Assembly: GCF_030864355.1 (NCBI RefSeq)
Contig: NC_083394.1
Coordinates: forward strand, 868,001-932,000
Origin: Cutaneotrichosporon cavernicola
Lineage: Eukaryota > Basidiomycota > Tremellomycetes > Trichosporonales > Trichosporonaceae
Reading direction: 5' to 3'
DNA: 64,000 nucleotides
Shown: positions 11,293 to 23,478 of the stretch, piece after piece
Numbering within the stretch: position 1 is the stretch's first letter
How the letters are laid out: each line of letters opens with the position of its first letter
The notes under the pieces: model-generated
What the model saw: the letters and a program-made list of their open reading frames with translations, nothing else
Database searches by the model: none
What the model was told of the DNA's origin: nothing
Position numbers and translations under genes: made by a program

Positions 11293-13689
11293 ATGGACGC
11301 ACAGGTGACCGCCTCAGCCTCTTCGCCCGGTGGCTTAGACCGCAGTGACGGTCCCTTGCGCATCAGCCAGCGCGCTTCCAACTCGTGCTCCTTTTGCACA
11401 AAGCGCAAGTGAGTATCTTATCTCCCCCACAACCTCATCCAGGACCTCACCCGGCCGCGCTGGGGCTCAAGCACATACTGACGCCAGAATCAAATGCAAC
11501 AAGAAGACCCCTTGTGACAACTGCATCAGGCGTGGCCACCCCGAGGCGTGCACACGCGTGCCGGCCATTGTGCGCGGACGCCTTGTCAATGCTCCGAACG
11601 CGACTCAGCGCGCCCCGCTTACGCCGGATGAGATCAGGCTTCTCCGCGAGGGCCAGCTGCAGCGTGAGAACCTGAGCCTGCGCCGGCGCCTCAACGAGCT
11701 CGAGAACCGCCTCCGCGAGCTGGAGGGGCGTGACACACCAACCAACCCGGTGGATCCAGCCAGCATCGGGACCATCAGCTCGCCTGGGGAGTCACCCACT
11801 ACCGCGAATGCGTTCGCACACCTGCTCAATGCTGTGACGACGGTGCGGTCCGGCGCAGAGACGGAGCGTAGTCGACAGGACGAACCTGATGTCCTCGAGC
11901 CATTCGTTCACGTCATGGCCATGCCTCTCAATAAGCAAGACCGCCCCAGCTCTCCACACCCTCGCGTCCGCCAGGTCATTGCCGATGCGCCCGGCTCCAT
12001 CAGCTCCTTACCCGACCTCCCTAGTCGTAAAACGATGGACATGGCCCAGGCCGATCTGTTAACCTTGATTCCCACCCCGGAACAAAGCATGACAATCATC
12101 CGGGCGAGCCTAAAGTACATGAGCTTCTTACACTACTCGTGCCACATACCCTCGTTCATTGTGGAACATGACGAGTGGATCCAGGCAGTCAGCGAGGGCC
12201 GAGAGGGCGGCAAGGGCGATGCCTGGCTGTCGTACTGTAAGCGATCCCATTGACTGCACTGACTGCAGACTTCTCCCTCCTCTCTGTCGGCATGTACTTC
12301 TGTGGGGATCTCATGGCGCCCGAGCTCAACCTGTCGGTGGACGAGACGTCGTCCCTCTCGTCGTTCTGGTTTGACGTCTGCCTCGAGGCACTCAACCGGT
12401 CTAAATTCATGTCGACCAACCCGACGCTCGAGGCACTGCAGACCATCGTAGTCCTCCCAATGGTCTCGTACAACTTTGGCGCATCGGCCTACACCGAGTC
12501 GCTGCTGCACGTCGGCCTTCGCCTCGCTCAGCTGCTCAAGCTGCACCTATTGACGGCGGAGCCGGCGGATCACGACCATCTTCCACGCGGCCTCATCCAG
12601 CGCGAAGTGGGCCGCCGCGTGTGGCTCCTCCTGCGCTTGGGCGAGGGCCGCCCAGACTTTGTCAACACTGGTGGTCTGCGCCTCCCGCAAGGCCAGACTG
12701 TCGAACCATTCAACGCCAACCCCGAGGACTACACCGACACGAGCGTTAACCCACGTCCGTTCTCCCAGTTCGCCGTTGTCACGCACCTCCTCTGTGCCGG
12801 GCGTCGATACCGCATCTTCCGCCAGTTCTCTGAGGCCTTTGGCGAGGCCGCAAGCCTTCGTGACCAGTACGCTATAGCTCGCGCGGCCGACAACGAGCTT
12901 CAGAACAACTTTGCCGACTTTGCCTGCCTACAGAACAGCGACAACGATACGTTTGACGAACGCTTCGACCTCAACAGTCCACACGACCACAGCCCGCACT
13001 CGCGCTACATCTGGTCTCTCCTCATGCCGGCGGGTACGATCCTTGTGTACCGCAGCTTCCTGGGCCGCGCGTACTCGGACGACCGCTTCACCGAGGTCCG
13101 AGAGGTGAGCTAACCGACACATTGGCAACTGACATCAGACTTGTCTCGCTGCTGCGCGGGAGATTTTGCGCCAGCGCCGCCGTCGCGTACCGCCCATGTT
13201 CCAGCGCACATGGTGAGTGCTATGCTCTCCAATTTGTTCTGCACTGATGCCAGGCCCATTGCATCGTATACAGTCCTCGCGGGCGTTGTGCTTGCCACGG
13301 AGCTGGTGCACGGCTCCCCCAACCCCGCGATGCACGCCAAGCTCGTCTCTGAAATCCAGGCGATTATCGACAGCTTATGGTTGTGCGGTACGTCGTCGCT
13401 CGTCGTGCAGCGTGGTGTACCGCTTCTGCGACGATTCATCGACTCAAGCGAGGCACAACCGCCAGCCGCAGAGCCGTCGGGGTCCGAAGACAACAAGGCC
13501 GGCACGTCAAACGTCAGCGATGCGCCGATGGTGCCCGCCGCACAGGAGCTGTGGCCAGGCTTGCCGCCGACTGGGACACAGGACGCGACAGCCGACACTT
13601 GGATGAACGCGAGTGAGGATGTGTGGTCGAATGCGCTTGTGGCGCTCGAGAACGACGAGGCGAGTGGGTGGTGGACGACGCTTCTATAG
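11293..13689 (+). CDS. Zn2Cys6 fungal transcription factor
   Basis: Five exons: 11293-11408, 11488-12236, 12269-13104, 13139-13212 and 13254-13689 (736 residues). The zinc cluster near residues 33-60 is split by intron 1 and reads CSFCTKRKIKC, then CDNCIRRGHPEAC, the binuclear pattern with a six-residue first loop. A short coiled coil follows (LRRRLNELENRLRELEG), the usual dimerisation element. The middle is the fungal-specific transcription factor domain (LLTLIPTPEQSMTIIRASL, FFCGDLM-type region, VGRRVWLLLRLGEG). The C-terminus is acidic with Trp residues and could activate. It ends 65 bp from the convergent dehydrogenase stop. The target genes cannot be read from the sequence; a role in polyol or sugar use is inference from its neighbour only. 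Confidence 0.9.
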
Positions 13690-13754
13690 ACGTTTGGGCT
13701 CATCTAATCATGCTAATGCCAAACCACATTTTCTAGTAACAATCCTAAAAGTAA

Positions 13755-15017
13755 CTACTTGGGGCCGTGGATGACACACTTGATCACGGGCTTGCCATCC
13801 TTGTCCTTGCCGGCACGAGTGAGCTCAAACGCCTCGAGCGCATTCTCGAACGAAAACTGGTGTGTGAGGAGAGGCTTGAGGTCAACAAGCCCACGGGCGA
13901 CGAGGTCAATCGCGAGCGGGTAATCGCCCGATCCATAGCGCCACGATCCCTTGATCTTGATTTCGTTCGTAACAACGCGGAACATTGGAATAGCGACATC
14001 GGGCGGCCCAAAGCCAGTCTGCACAAAAGTGCCTCCCGGCCGAACAGCATTCAGTCCCATGGCGATGCAAGTCTCGGCGCCGGTCGCGTCAACGACGAGA
14101 TCGATAGACCCGTGCCCGCGCTCCGGAATTGCAAGATCGGCCAGGAGTTTCTTCGCCGCCCGCAACGCGTACTCTGCACCACTTTCCTCCCCTTTGGATG
14201 GCGGGGTAAAAGTATCCGTTGCCGCATAGGAACGGGCGAAATCCAGCCGGTCGGCATTGATATCCACCCCAATAACCCGCGCCGCCCCAATCCCCTTGGC
14301 CACGGCCATGGCTAGTAACCCGACCGGACCGGCGCCGAAAATAAGCACGTTCTGGTTGGTACGTAACCCGCCGACATTCGAGACACTGTGTACGGCCACC
14401 GAGAGGGGTTCCATCATGGCTCCGTAGATTGTCTCGACATTGTCGGGGAGGGAATAGACGAGGTCGTGCGGGCTGCTATTAGTGAATCTCATATATTTGG
14501 GTCTTTGGGACGTACAGCTTGTAGTAGCGTTGAAGGGTGCCGTTGATGGGGGGGTAGGCTGCGAATTCCATGTGCTCGCAGATCTGGTATTGACCAGTGC
14601 GGCAGTCCGAGCACATCCGGCACGTCGTCCCGGGCTCGAGAGTCACGCGGTCGCCCACGCGAAAGATGGGCTTGTTGGATTCTGCGGCGGCGGCGAGGTT
14701 CGCTCCAAGCTGCACAATCTCGCCAGCCGACTCGTGACCCAGCGCCATCGCCCCACAACACGACACCAAGCCCAAACGGCCCGAGTTGTAAACTGCATCA
14801 GTTCTTTACATTGAAAGGGGACCCACAGTGCACATCTGAGCCGCAGATGCCAGTTTCCTTGACTTGGACGAGGACGTCGTCGGGGCCTACTTCGGGTACA
14901 GGAAGCTATACGTCAGCGGCGCATGCTAGGGGTGTCAAGTACCTGCTCATAACTGGTGTTGAGCTTGCCGTGGAGGATGAAGGCGGGGTTATCCCTCGGC
15001 TTGAATGGGGTTGCCAT
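13755..15017 (-). CDS. Zinc-dependent polyol dehydrogenase (sorbitol/xylitol type)
   Basis: Oxidises a polyol to a ketose with NAD+; substrate (xylitol, sorbitol or L-arabinitol) is not resolved. Four exons, high to low: 15017-14943, 14905-14827, 14792-14516 and 14472-13755 (382 residues). It shows [17 protein letters not shown], the catalytic zinc GHES, the structural zinc cysteines C-x2-C-x2-C-x7-C ([15 protein letters not shown]), GAGPVGLLA of the Rossmann fold and an Asp after strand 2 ([10 protein letters not shown]), which favours NAD over NADP. The last acceptor is tandem (aatagcag): using the inner AG would add one Ser. The gene is divergent from a Zn2Cys6 regulator, with 309 bp between the start codons, and convergent with another. 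A TATAA lies about 120 bp upstream. Confidence 0.92.
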
Positions 15018-15326
15018 TATGAGATGGAGAGAGGAAGGTTGTAGATGCAAGAGGAGATGGGAATGAGATGAGTGAGTTGGTGTATTGCGGGGAAGGAAGG
15101 GGAAGGGAATGGCTTCCATCTTGCCCCGTGGGGGTTATAATAGTACAATTGCCGGTCCGGACTTGTGTAATGGCATCAAGGGCTTGAAGGGTTAGTTAGA
15201 TCTGGTTCGTCGTCTGCCTTTTGGGCGCCTTGTTTGCGCAGCCAGGAGAAATATCTTGGCTCCCATTCCTTACTTTTACTGCTTGCTCCTCTACATTCTA
15301 CACATTCACTCTCGAATTTACAAACA
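15018..15326. promoter_or_regulatory. Divergent promoter between polyol dehydrogenase and Zn2Cys6 regulator
   Basis: These 309 bp serve both genes. Near the middle is ttataatag (about 15135), which reads as a TATAA element in either direction. At 15152-15160 is CCGGTCCGG, that is CCG-N3-CGG, two inverted CGG triplets of the kind bound by zinc-cluster dimers. It sits about 135 bp from the dehydrogenase ATG and 167 bp from the regulator ATG. Binding by either neighbouring factor is inference. Confidence 0.5.
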
Positions 15327-17996
15327 ATGGAGCCACAGCACCCACAGCGCTCTACCCCAGCCCCAGACCAAGGCGACCAAGGCGCAAAAAAGAAGCGTAG
15401 GCGTATCCACCTCAACTGTGAGGAATGCCGACGTACCAAATCAAAGTGTGAGACATTCTTTTGACAGGCACAGTGGCGATTCCGCCGCTATCTCTCAGCC
15501 ACCGCCAGCCGCCGCTCAGACCATGGCGCACAGACTATCACTGACAACAGGTAACAGATCATGGCCGTGCAGCGAGTGTGTCAAGAAAGGTACTTGTAAA
15601 CACTTTTCATCACTGACAGCAGGGATGGCCCACATCTGCCCCAACCAAGTATCTAAAGTCACGCAGCCCAAGAGTGTGACTATTGCCGAGCTCACGAAAC
15701 GCGTCCAGTGTCTCGAGGACGCGTTACGGCGGAATGGCCTCGCGCATGAACTTGAGACCGTGGGAGGAGACGCGACCCCACGCGGCCCACCAGAGAGTAG
15801 CGAGACGGGGTCCTCGCCAGGAGGCCAAGTCGAGAGTGGCATGGTCATGGCCGCCATGCTCGGCAAGCTGGCGCTCGGTCACATCGGCACCAAGCGGTAT
15901 CCGGGGATGGAAACGACAGCGTTCTACCTCTCCTCACCTAGCGAGAGCGAGGACGAGGAGAGCGATGGCGACGGACGTACCCGCTCGCGGCGCGCTGATG
16001 CCGAACTCTGGCGCCCGCCCTGGGGAACGTCGCGCGGCATCTCTCTCACAGGGAGAGGCCACCATCTTCCAGGCGTGTTGCTGGACCGGTGCCGTGCCAT
16101 GCTATGTTCGCGTCGAGCAGCCAAGGACATGTTTGACCAGTTTTTTGAGGTCACGAGCTGGCGTATCCAGCCCATGACCCCTGGCTTCTTCGACATGGTC
16201 CTCGCGAGCGTGTACGACTCGCCAGAGGGTGCCCACCCGCACGACCTTGCCGTACTGTTCGCAACCCAGGCCATGACGATGCTTTTCGATGCTGATGCGG
16301 CGGCGGCCGCTCCTGGCTTCCAGGCAGTTGACTACCACCAGACCGCGTATTCTTGTCTGGTGGCTGGCAACTTTTACACCGAGACGACATTGTCGTCTCT
16401 CGTCTGTCTCCATTTGCTGGGTAGCTTCCTCATCAACTCGGACGACAAACGGCTTCCGGACGGCATTTTTCCCATCATCGGCCTCGCCGTTAGACTTGCT
16501 GTTATTGCTGGATACCACCGCGATGCGGCGCCCACGCACCTCTCCCCGGCCGAGATCGACTGGCGCCGCCGTATCTGGCACGAGTTACTGGCGCTTGAGC
16601 GTGTACACGTACGTCCGCTGAAGACTGTCAATGCCAAGCTGACACGCAGTGCCTCACTGCCCTCCTCCCGGGCTCTATCAGCACCAAGCACTACGACACG
16701 CCGTACCCATCGGATGCCCACCGCGAGGGCTACTTCTGGTGGAAGTGGAACCTCGGGCGGCACATGGCGCGCGTGTTCGATTACTGGACACAGACCGAGA
16801 CACCAGACTATACCGGTGAGTTCACGCAACCCTGTACAGCTCACTAACGTTCAGCCGTGCAGGACATTGATGCCGGCCTCCGCCGCTTCCTGCACACCCT
16901 ACCGCCCCACTTGCGCTGCTCGACGTTCCCCATTGGAGCGTTCCCTCTCAGTCGGCCCGGCGCACCGGCTGTAGTCGTGTCTCCGGCGCCAGCTCCTACG
17001 CCGTCGCCCCCCTCCGCCAACTCCGACTACCCCAGCACTATCTCGTCTGAGCGCCTCACCCACCAGCAGTACCGTATGGCGACCCACATCTGCATGGTCT
17101 TCTTCTACTTGCACCGACCGAGCTTCATGCGCGCCCTTGGGGCCGGTGACACCAACTGCGAACTGAGCGTACGCACCGTTGTCGAAGTGTGCGAACGCAT
17201 GCTCGAGCTCGTCAAGGGCATCCTAACACATGACCAGAGCATGTCGCGGTGGTTTGTGAGTACTCCTTGCCGAGTCCGGCCTCTCTGACCCCAGTCCTTC
17301 GCCGCCGATCTCTTCTCCGTCCTCCTGTGCCAAACCGTGCTCGTTGTTAAGACGACTGACCCTGCTCTCGCACAGTCGCGTATCGCTGTTCTCGAAGAAG
17401 GCCTCGCCGTGCTGGAATGGACCGCGAGACTGAGACCAAACTCGAAGAACCGGGCGCTGGTCGGCCGCACGCGTCGCCTCGCCGCCAAGGCGCGCGAGGC
17501 CGTCGCCCGCCTCCCCGCGAACAACGCAACTGCCGCGATTAATGGCTTCGGCTTGGGTGTGCCAGGCGAGGTTGCCCCTGTGGACGCAGGATCCGGAATA
17601 CCACTCCACGCAGTCCCAGATTTCACCGTCCCAAGTATCCCGTTCTTCGACTTTACAGTTCCCAAGATCGAGCCCGACCTCGATCTCGGCGCAGTGTCCC
17701 TACACCTGACCCCCGATCTGAACATGATTGCTTCAACACCTTCAGACGGTTCTGGAGCATCTGGAGCAGGTCACGCGACCACGGTGCCCTGGTCCACCAC
17801 TCATGGCGGGATGGAGATGCAGGCGGAACCGAGCTTTTCCATGCCTCTAGCCCCGAGCACCAACGACGACCAGTTTGACGCGTGGCTGGCCATGCTGTTC
17901 CCAAGCGGCAGCGAATCGGTCGTTGGGGACGTTGTTGGGGACGTTGTTAGGGACGAATGGATGAACCCGAGCTGGAATGCGGGCAACCCTACTTAG
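15327..17996 (+). CDS. Zn2Cys6 fungal transcription factor, divergent from polyol dehydrogenase
   Basis: Six exons: 15327-15447, 15551-15589, 15623-16608, 16650-16815, 16855-17255 and 17295-17996 (804 residues). A basic N-terminus (KKKRRR) precedes the zinc cluster, which is split over three exons: CEECRRTKSK, then CNRSWPCSEC, then GMAHIC, spacing C-x2-C-x6-C-x5-C-x2-C-x8-C. A leucine-rich linker helix (AELTKRVQCLEDAL) follows. The fungal transcription factor domain covers about 16090-16820, with IIGLAVRLAVIAGYHRD and DWRRRIWHELLALERVH. The C-terminus is acidic/hydrophobic (FDAWLAMLFPSGSE). Intron 1 is 103 bp, longer than most here, and removes part of what would otherwise be the zinc-finger frame. 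Its place beside the dehydrogenase suggests local regulation, but this is inference. Confidence 0.88.
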
Positions 17997-18463
17997 CCCC
18001 CTAATTTGGTCTGAGGTTGGGTGAGGTATGGAAAATGGCGTGACTACCTACCACCCATGAACCGGATACCTCGGCGCCGGACTCTATACCCCGCCCCATT
18101 CAACCCCGAGGAAGCCACTCAAAGCGGCGACGTCCTAGATAGATAATGTTGGCTTCTTAGGCTGTCTTAGTCTTTTATATGTAAATCACACTAGTAGTAG
18201 TACTGGGAATGATGTCTGTGCGGGGTTTGAGTTGTCGCGGGTGACGACGTGGGTATAGTGGGTAAGAGTTAAGTGTTATGGTGGGCAAGATCCGGCGGGC
18301 GGCTCTGACCGTGGATTTACATACCCCAGCGAAACTCAGCCAACGGGGACTCGGCATCTCCGCCGACCTTTTCATCTTTCGCGAGACGCGTTTCCGATCG
18401 GGTCAAGATCAATCTCAGTCTTTCCTTTCTTCATTTCCATCCTCCACTCACCACTCATTCACC
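17997..18463. other. Intergenic, carrier promoter
   Basis: No gene seen. A CCG-N7-CGG pair lies at 18062-18074 just after the regulator stop. The last ~60 bp before the carrier ATG are C/T-rich. Confidence 0.45.
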
Positions 18464-20286
18464 ATGGCCGAGACTACTGCCAAGCCGCTGCGTGAGCGTC
18501 CTAGTGAACAACCACGCTAACCACAGCCCTCCCGTTCATTTACACCTTCACGGCGGGTGCCGTTGCTGGTACGTCTCTGCGTGTGGTGCTCAGCAGTGAC
18601 ATTCACTTCATTGAATCACTACTGCTCTCATTCAATCAATCTCAGCTGACACCCAGGCGTCACCGAGTTGATGGTACGTGATCGTGACTTGTCCTCTCGA
18701 CTCCGACGCGGAACTTTGTGTACAAACACGGACGTGTCGGGTGTAACTTGCCCCGGTCCGACTGCGGACGTCGACGTCGGGCACGCCATCGGGCAGTACC
18801 GGATTGGCGGTTTGGCGGTTGTCTAGGAAAGGACGGCGCTCGGACTGGCATGGCGGGTGCAGGATAGCGCGTATCGTGCGATTGTGGTTGGACGCTCTCG
18901 CAGTCGCGTGCGTTGCCGGCGGGCCACGGTGGCTTGAGCGGCGCGCGGACCACACCGTATCGGGTGCGGGGAGCGAGGGGCGGGCGAGAGGCCAGGCTCC
19001 GTTTCGGAGCTTGGCGCTGTGTTAAGCGTCAAGCTTCAAGCGTTTATCACTTTGCGTCGTACGATCTCTCCCGGTATCGCGGTGTCGGAATGGTACACAT
19101 CATGACTCGCGACTGGCCGTCCTTCCACTTGCCTCGCATCCTCCCCTCCACCTCTGCCTTTCGTCTCCTGTCTCCCCGTTTCCAATACCGCCGTCCCATC
19201 CCACCTCCCTTCTTGTTCCACCCGCTCCGCCCGCTCCCTCTCCAACCTCGCTTCTTGGTTTCTTTCATCTGGCGTCTCGTTTCAGGCCCTTGTCAACTCC
19301 TATCTCACCCCAGCTCCTGTATCCTCTCGATGTCGTCAAGACGCGCCAGCAGCTCGACACGAGCAAGAACCCGGCCGGCATGGTGACCGTGTTCAAGAAC
19401 ATCATCAAGCAGGAGGGGTGGGTTGGCTTTTGTCTTTTTCTGCATTTACTGATGACAGGCCCGCGACCCTGTACCGCGGTATCATGGCTCCCATGATGAT
19501 GGAGGCGCCTAAGCGTGCGCTCAAGTTTGGTGCCAACGGCTGGTGGGGTTCGCTGTTCACCGACAACGGCAAGAAGAAGATGACCCAGAGCCTCGCGACT
19601 ATTACTGGTTGCTGTGCGGGTGCGACCGAGTCGTTTGTCGTCACGCCGTTTGAGCTTGTCAAGATTCGTATGCAGGACAAGGCGTCGGCACACCTCTACA
19701 AGGGCCCCATGGATGTCGTCAAGCAGGTCGTCCAGCAGAAGGGTCTCATCGGGTGAGTCCCGAGCGGCGAGGCCCAGTAATCAGCCCCACGACTTTGCAG
19801 GAGCCTGGCGACGCCCAACAGCACACAAACACTGACCCCAGTCTCTACCAGGGCATGGAGCCGACCTTCTGGCGCCACTGGTGGTGGAACGGCGGTTACT
19901 TTGGCTCGATCTACACGATCAAGGAGATTCTTCCCAAGGCCAAGGGCAAGAACGGTGAGATGATCAACAACCTCGCGGCGGGTACGTGCGGTGGCTTTAT
20001 CGGCACTGTCATCAACACGCCGTTTGACGTTGTCAAGTCTCGTCTCCAGCTTCACGCGACCGGCGAATGGTGAGTGTGGCCCTGGCGTCCGCATCGATCG
20101 TCACGACTAACACACAGGACCTACCCCGCGCTCTTCCGCATCGCGCGCGAGGAGGGTGTCGCCGCGCTGTACAAGGGCTTTGCGCCCAAGGTGCTCCGTC
20201 TCGCCCCAGGCGGCGGTGTGCTCCTCCTCGTCGTCGAGGCGCTCTCCGGCGTGTTCCGGAAGCAGCTCGGCCCTCCTTACATCTAG
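18464..20286 (+). CDS. ODC1: Mitochondrial 2-oxodicarboxylate carrier (Odc1-like)
   Basis: Inner-membrane carrier exchanging 2-oxoadipate/2-oxoglutarate and related acids. Seven exons: 18464-18491, 18527-18568, 18657-18673, 19314-19417, 19459-19752, 19842-20069 and 20118-20286 (293 residues, normal for the family). Three carrier signature repeats are visible: YPLDVVKTR, TPFELVKIR and TPFDVVKSR, each followed by the second-half pattern (EGPATLYRG, KGLIGLYQG, EGVAALYKGFAPK). Substrate class is judged from the overall match to Odc-type carriers (APMMMEAPKRALKF, MEPTFWRHWWWNGGYFG). Intron 3 (18674-19313) is 640 bp, far longer than the 30-100 bp norm, and its last 200 bp are pyrimidine-rich. It lies downstream of the polyol gene group, but no functional link is shown. 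Confidence 0.92.
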
Positions 20287-20713
20287 AGCGTTGATAGAGG
20301 TGCGCGGGAGTTGTGTCTCGGCATGCCACTCATGGATCATGGTGACCAGTGGGCACAGGGGTACCGCTGAGGGCAACCAGGTGGATGGGGCGGGCTCGAA
20401 GTTATCATTGACCGAGGACACTCCAGGTCGATTCATGCAGCTCAGACGCCCCAGGCCCATTGAGAGCAATTTGCAACCTTTTCGCCCATCATCACTCACT
20501 TCAAGGTACATTAGTTTTGTCTAACAACTGCGTCACGATCCGGGTCGCATACCAGGTTGGGCTGCCCATCGAGCCAGTGGACTTTGGCCAGCGGTAAGCC
20601 CATTTGGAACAAATGTGTCCATTCCGATCAATCCAGCACTTCCTACAACTTGTGCCGAGCTGGATGATACAGTATGATGAACCCAAATATGGCTCGTTGG
20701 CTGAGACACCTAC

Positions 20714-21637
20714 ATGTTCGCATCTCCTCAAAACGACCAATATTCAGCCTTTGAAGACTTTCCACTCGTCTTTCAGCCCGTGGCGGAAAAGGTGCAGATT
20801 CCCTATGGCGTGTGGTTGGCGTGGGGGACAGTCACCTTCCTCGCCTTGCAGTGTAGGCTATTTAATCCAGCTCTCTGCCTCTGGTCATCGTTCTTCTTCT
20901 CTCCAGCTCTGTTATATCCACCTCTGTCAAGGAACTCCTTCCCTCTTTACCTCTACGTTTTACGCCCTCCTCCAATGACCCGCCTAATCGCGCGAGGTGC
21001 TTGTCAGCCACTTTGGCCGCCACCATCCCCAGCCGCAATCCTAATGCCACGAACCCTAACCTCGCCGTGCCGAACCACTTCCTCACTAACCCAGAGTATT
21101 CAGCTCTCCCCAAGCTTGTCGCTGGTCCCGAAAACCCCGCGTACATCACATTCCCTTTCTTTCCCCTCCACGGCCGTCTGTTTTTCGAGGTCACCATTGT
21201 CGGCATCGCAGCAATGGTAACACTGCGGAGTATCATTACCGGGCACTCAGCTGTCACCCTTAAAGGGATGTCTTTCCTCTTCCCCTACTTGCTCGGCGCC
21301 CCCGAGAACAAGGTCTGTCACACGAAGAAGCAGGCGTTAGTAACCTTCTTGATGTCGTCCCTGGCACCCTGCTGACTCCTGAGATATGTACTGGCTTCGA
21401 TCCCAGGTTGGCCTTTCCCTCGCCCCAGTTAACAGGACCCGGTAGTTGTCCCCAGAGAGTGATGGGAAGGACAGCTATGTCTTTAGTTCCGAGGCCGAGG
21501 ACAGGGACGTCACGGTACTCTATGCCGCCAAATGCAATTCCGGACCGCACTCTGACGAGAACCGCTGCTGTGCCGAGACTCCCCTAACGAGGCTCCGCAA
21601 CACCAAGTACAACGGTCGATTCCTCCGCAAGAAGTAA
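20714..21637 (+). CDS. Tentative hypothetical membrane protein
   Basis: I do not recognise this gene. A frame-consistent model joins 20714-20852, 21008-21312 and 21446-21637 (211 residues), with introns of 155 and 133 bp. It begins MFASPQNDQYSAFEDF and has two hydrophobic segments (PYGVWLAWGTVTFLALQ and FEVTIVGIAAMVTL), with PENPAYITFPFFPLHG between them. The last exon is polar and holds four cysteines (AAKCNSG, ENRCCAETP) before the basic end RFLRKK. Support is compositional only. Intron ends are weaker than elsewhere, and the antisense strand is also open at 21260-21550, so the gene could be misjoined or absent. The flanks 20287-20713 and 21638-22068 show no gene. Confidence 0.4.
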
Positions 21638-22068
21638 TGGCAATTGTAAGCATATCATTCCCCCAAACTTCTGCTGAACTTGCCGGCTTGCCGGTGTTAA
21701 TGCCAGACCACTTCATCCATTCAATTCGGTACGGTTACCCGCTGAACACTTGCCTTTTTCCACACCCCATCCGTCCTATTATTGTTTGTGTTGTTGTCGC
21801 CGTGAGTTACCTCGATTATCTCCTCTTGATGGAGTATAGTCTGTGTATGTGAATACCCACAGATTCATCTTCAGGAGGGCACTCAACATGGGAGGCCCAA
21901 ATAAACTGATCCAACCAAGCACTTTGCGGGATCAAATTGGTCACAACATGGCCAGGCGCGAGACAACGATTCCAACTGGAACACATCAACACACTCTTCT
22001 CACATCACCCTCTCATCCACTAGTTCACTCCGCCTCTCCACAGTCCGGCTACACGGCATTTATACGCC

Positions 22069-23478
22069 ATGTCCCAGCCGCCCTCGGCGAGGCCGTCACC
22101 AACGGGTTCCCCTGCTGTGCGGCCGACACCTAACATCAACCTAGAAAACATCTACTCGAACCTTGCCGCACTCATACAGCGTGTAAGAAACAACCAACTC
22201 CCGCAGAACCAGGTGTCTCCCGTGCGTCACTACCACTTCTCTTCTAACTGTTAGCTGCGCAGCCTGATCTCCTCCTATGCCAAGGACATCATCATCTTCC
22301 ATGCGCGCCTCGGTCGGCCCAGCCCCCTGCTCAACCTGCCTGAGCTGCTGAACCCTACCATCAAGGTTGGCAACTACGAACCGCTTACGACGGAGACTGT
22401 GTTCCTCGGGTCCATCCAGCAGGGCATGCAGGCTGCGCGCAGCATCAAGCCTGATCAGGCGCTGATCGCGAGTGTCGCTGCTCGGCAGCGGCAGCCTGTG
22501 CGCCCACCCGGTACGGCGTCGCCTGCGACCAGCGCGCGCGCTTCACCCCAACCGCAGCAGCCAGCCATGAGTCTCGCAGAGGTGAAGGAGCTTGTAGGCT
22601 TGCCCACTGAGGAGCGGAACCGCCGCCTCGATGCCGATCCAGCAATGAAGGCTCGCTTCGTCTCGGCATACCAATTCTACCAGCGCCGTAACACTCAACA
22701 GAAGCAGGGGCCACCTGGCGTTCGGCCGCCAGCGGCGGCAGGAACATCAGCAGCGCCATCGTTGACTGGCACACCATCTGGCTCACCCGCGCCGCTGACA
22801 GCCACTGCGACGCCCAGTCTCCCCAGCGCTCCAGCGACGCCGAACCTCCCTCCCACTGCGGCCGCTAGACCGCCACCCGCACCGCCTGCTGCTCCAGCGG
22901 TCCCTAGTGTGCCGACGATACCACCTCCCATTCCTTCTCACCCCAAGCCTGCTTCACCAGCCCCAGGCCCGGCCGCTGCGCCGTCCAAGCCGACGCCTCC
23001 TCCCCAGGCCTCCACCCCAGCAACTCCTACCCTCCCCCCTCAACCCCAGCAGCCTGCCACGCAGCCAGTGCAGGCGCCTCCGCCACCTCCCGTCATTCCA
23101 CAGCGTCCGCCCTCGCCACCGCGGCCCTCACCTCCTCCACCCGAGCCCGAGCCGGTTCGCAGGCGCCGCAAGGTTCGCGAATACCTCTGCGAGTTCGGTC
23201 CGGGCCTCCAGGTCGAGCTCGGTGTCGACGACGTCTTTGGCGAGGTCCTTGACACGTTCATCGAGAGCGCGGCGCGCGACGCGATCCGCCTCGCTGCTCA
23301 CCGCAGCAGTCTGCGGGTTGAGCCGAAGGACGTCGCGCTCGTCCTCGGCAAGCAGCATGGCATCGCGGTGCCGGGCTTCGCGCAGCAGGTGCCCGAACGC
23401 GTACATGTTCCGGAGGACAGCAGCAAGCGTGCACGGCTGGTTGCGCCGCGTGCCGCTCGCCGGCGTGATGATGAGTAG
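22069..23478 (+). CDS. TAF12: TFIID/SAGA subunit TAF12 (histone-fold)
   Basis: Two exons, 22069-22212 and 22255-23478 (455 residues). The C-terminal 110 residues carry a histone fold matching TAF12, which pairs with TAF4 in TFIID and with Ada1 in SAGA: VFGEVLDTFIESAARDAI, LAAHRSSLRVEPKDVALVL and the family-typical end HGIAVPGF. A long Pro/Ala-rich low-complexity region (about 22480-23150) separates it from a conserved-looking N-terminal segment (NLENIYSNLAALIQRVRNNQ, SYAKDIIIFHARLGRPSPLL). The tail is basic (ARRRDDE). Annotation is firm for the histone fold; the N-terminal half is unassigned. The sequence after the stop repeats gatgagtaggg twice. Confidence 0.9.
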
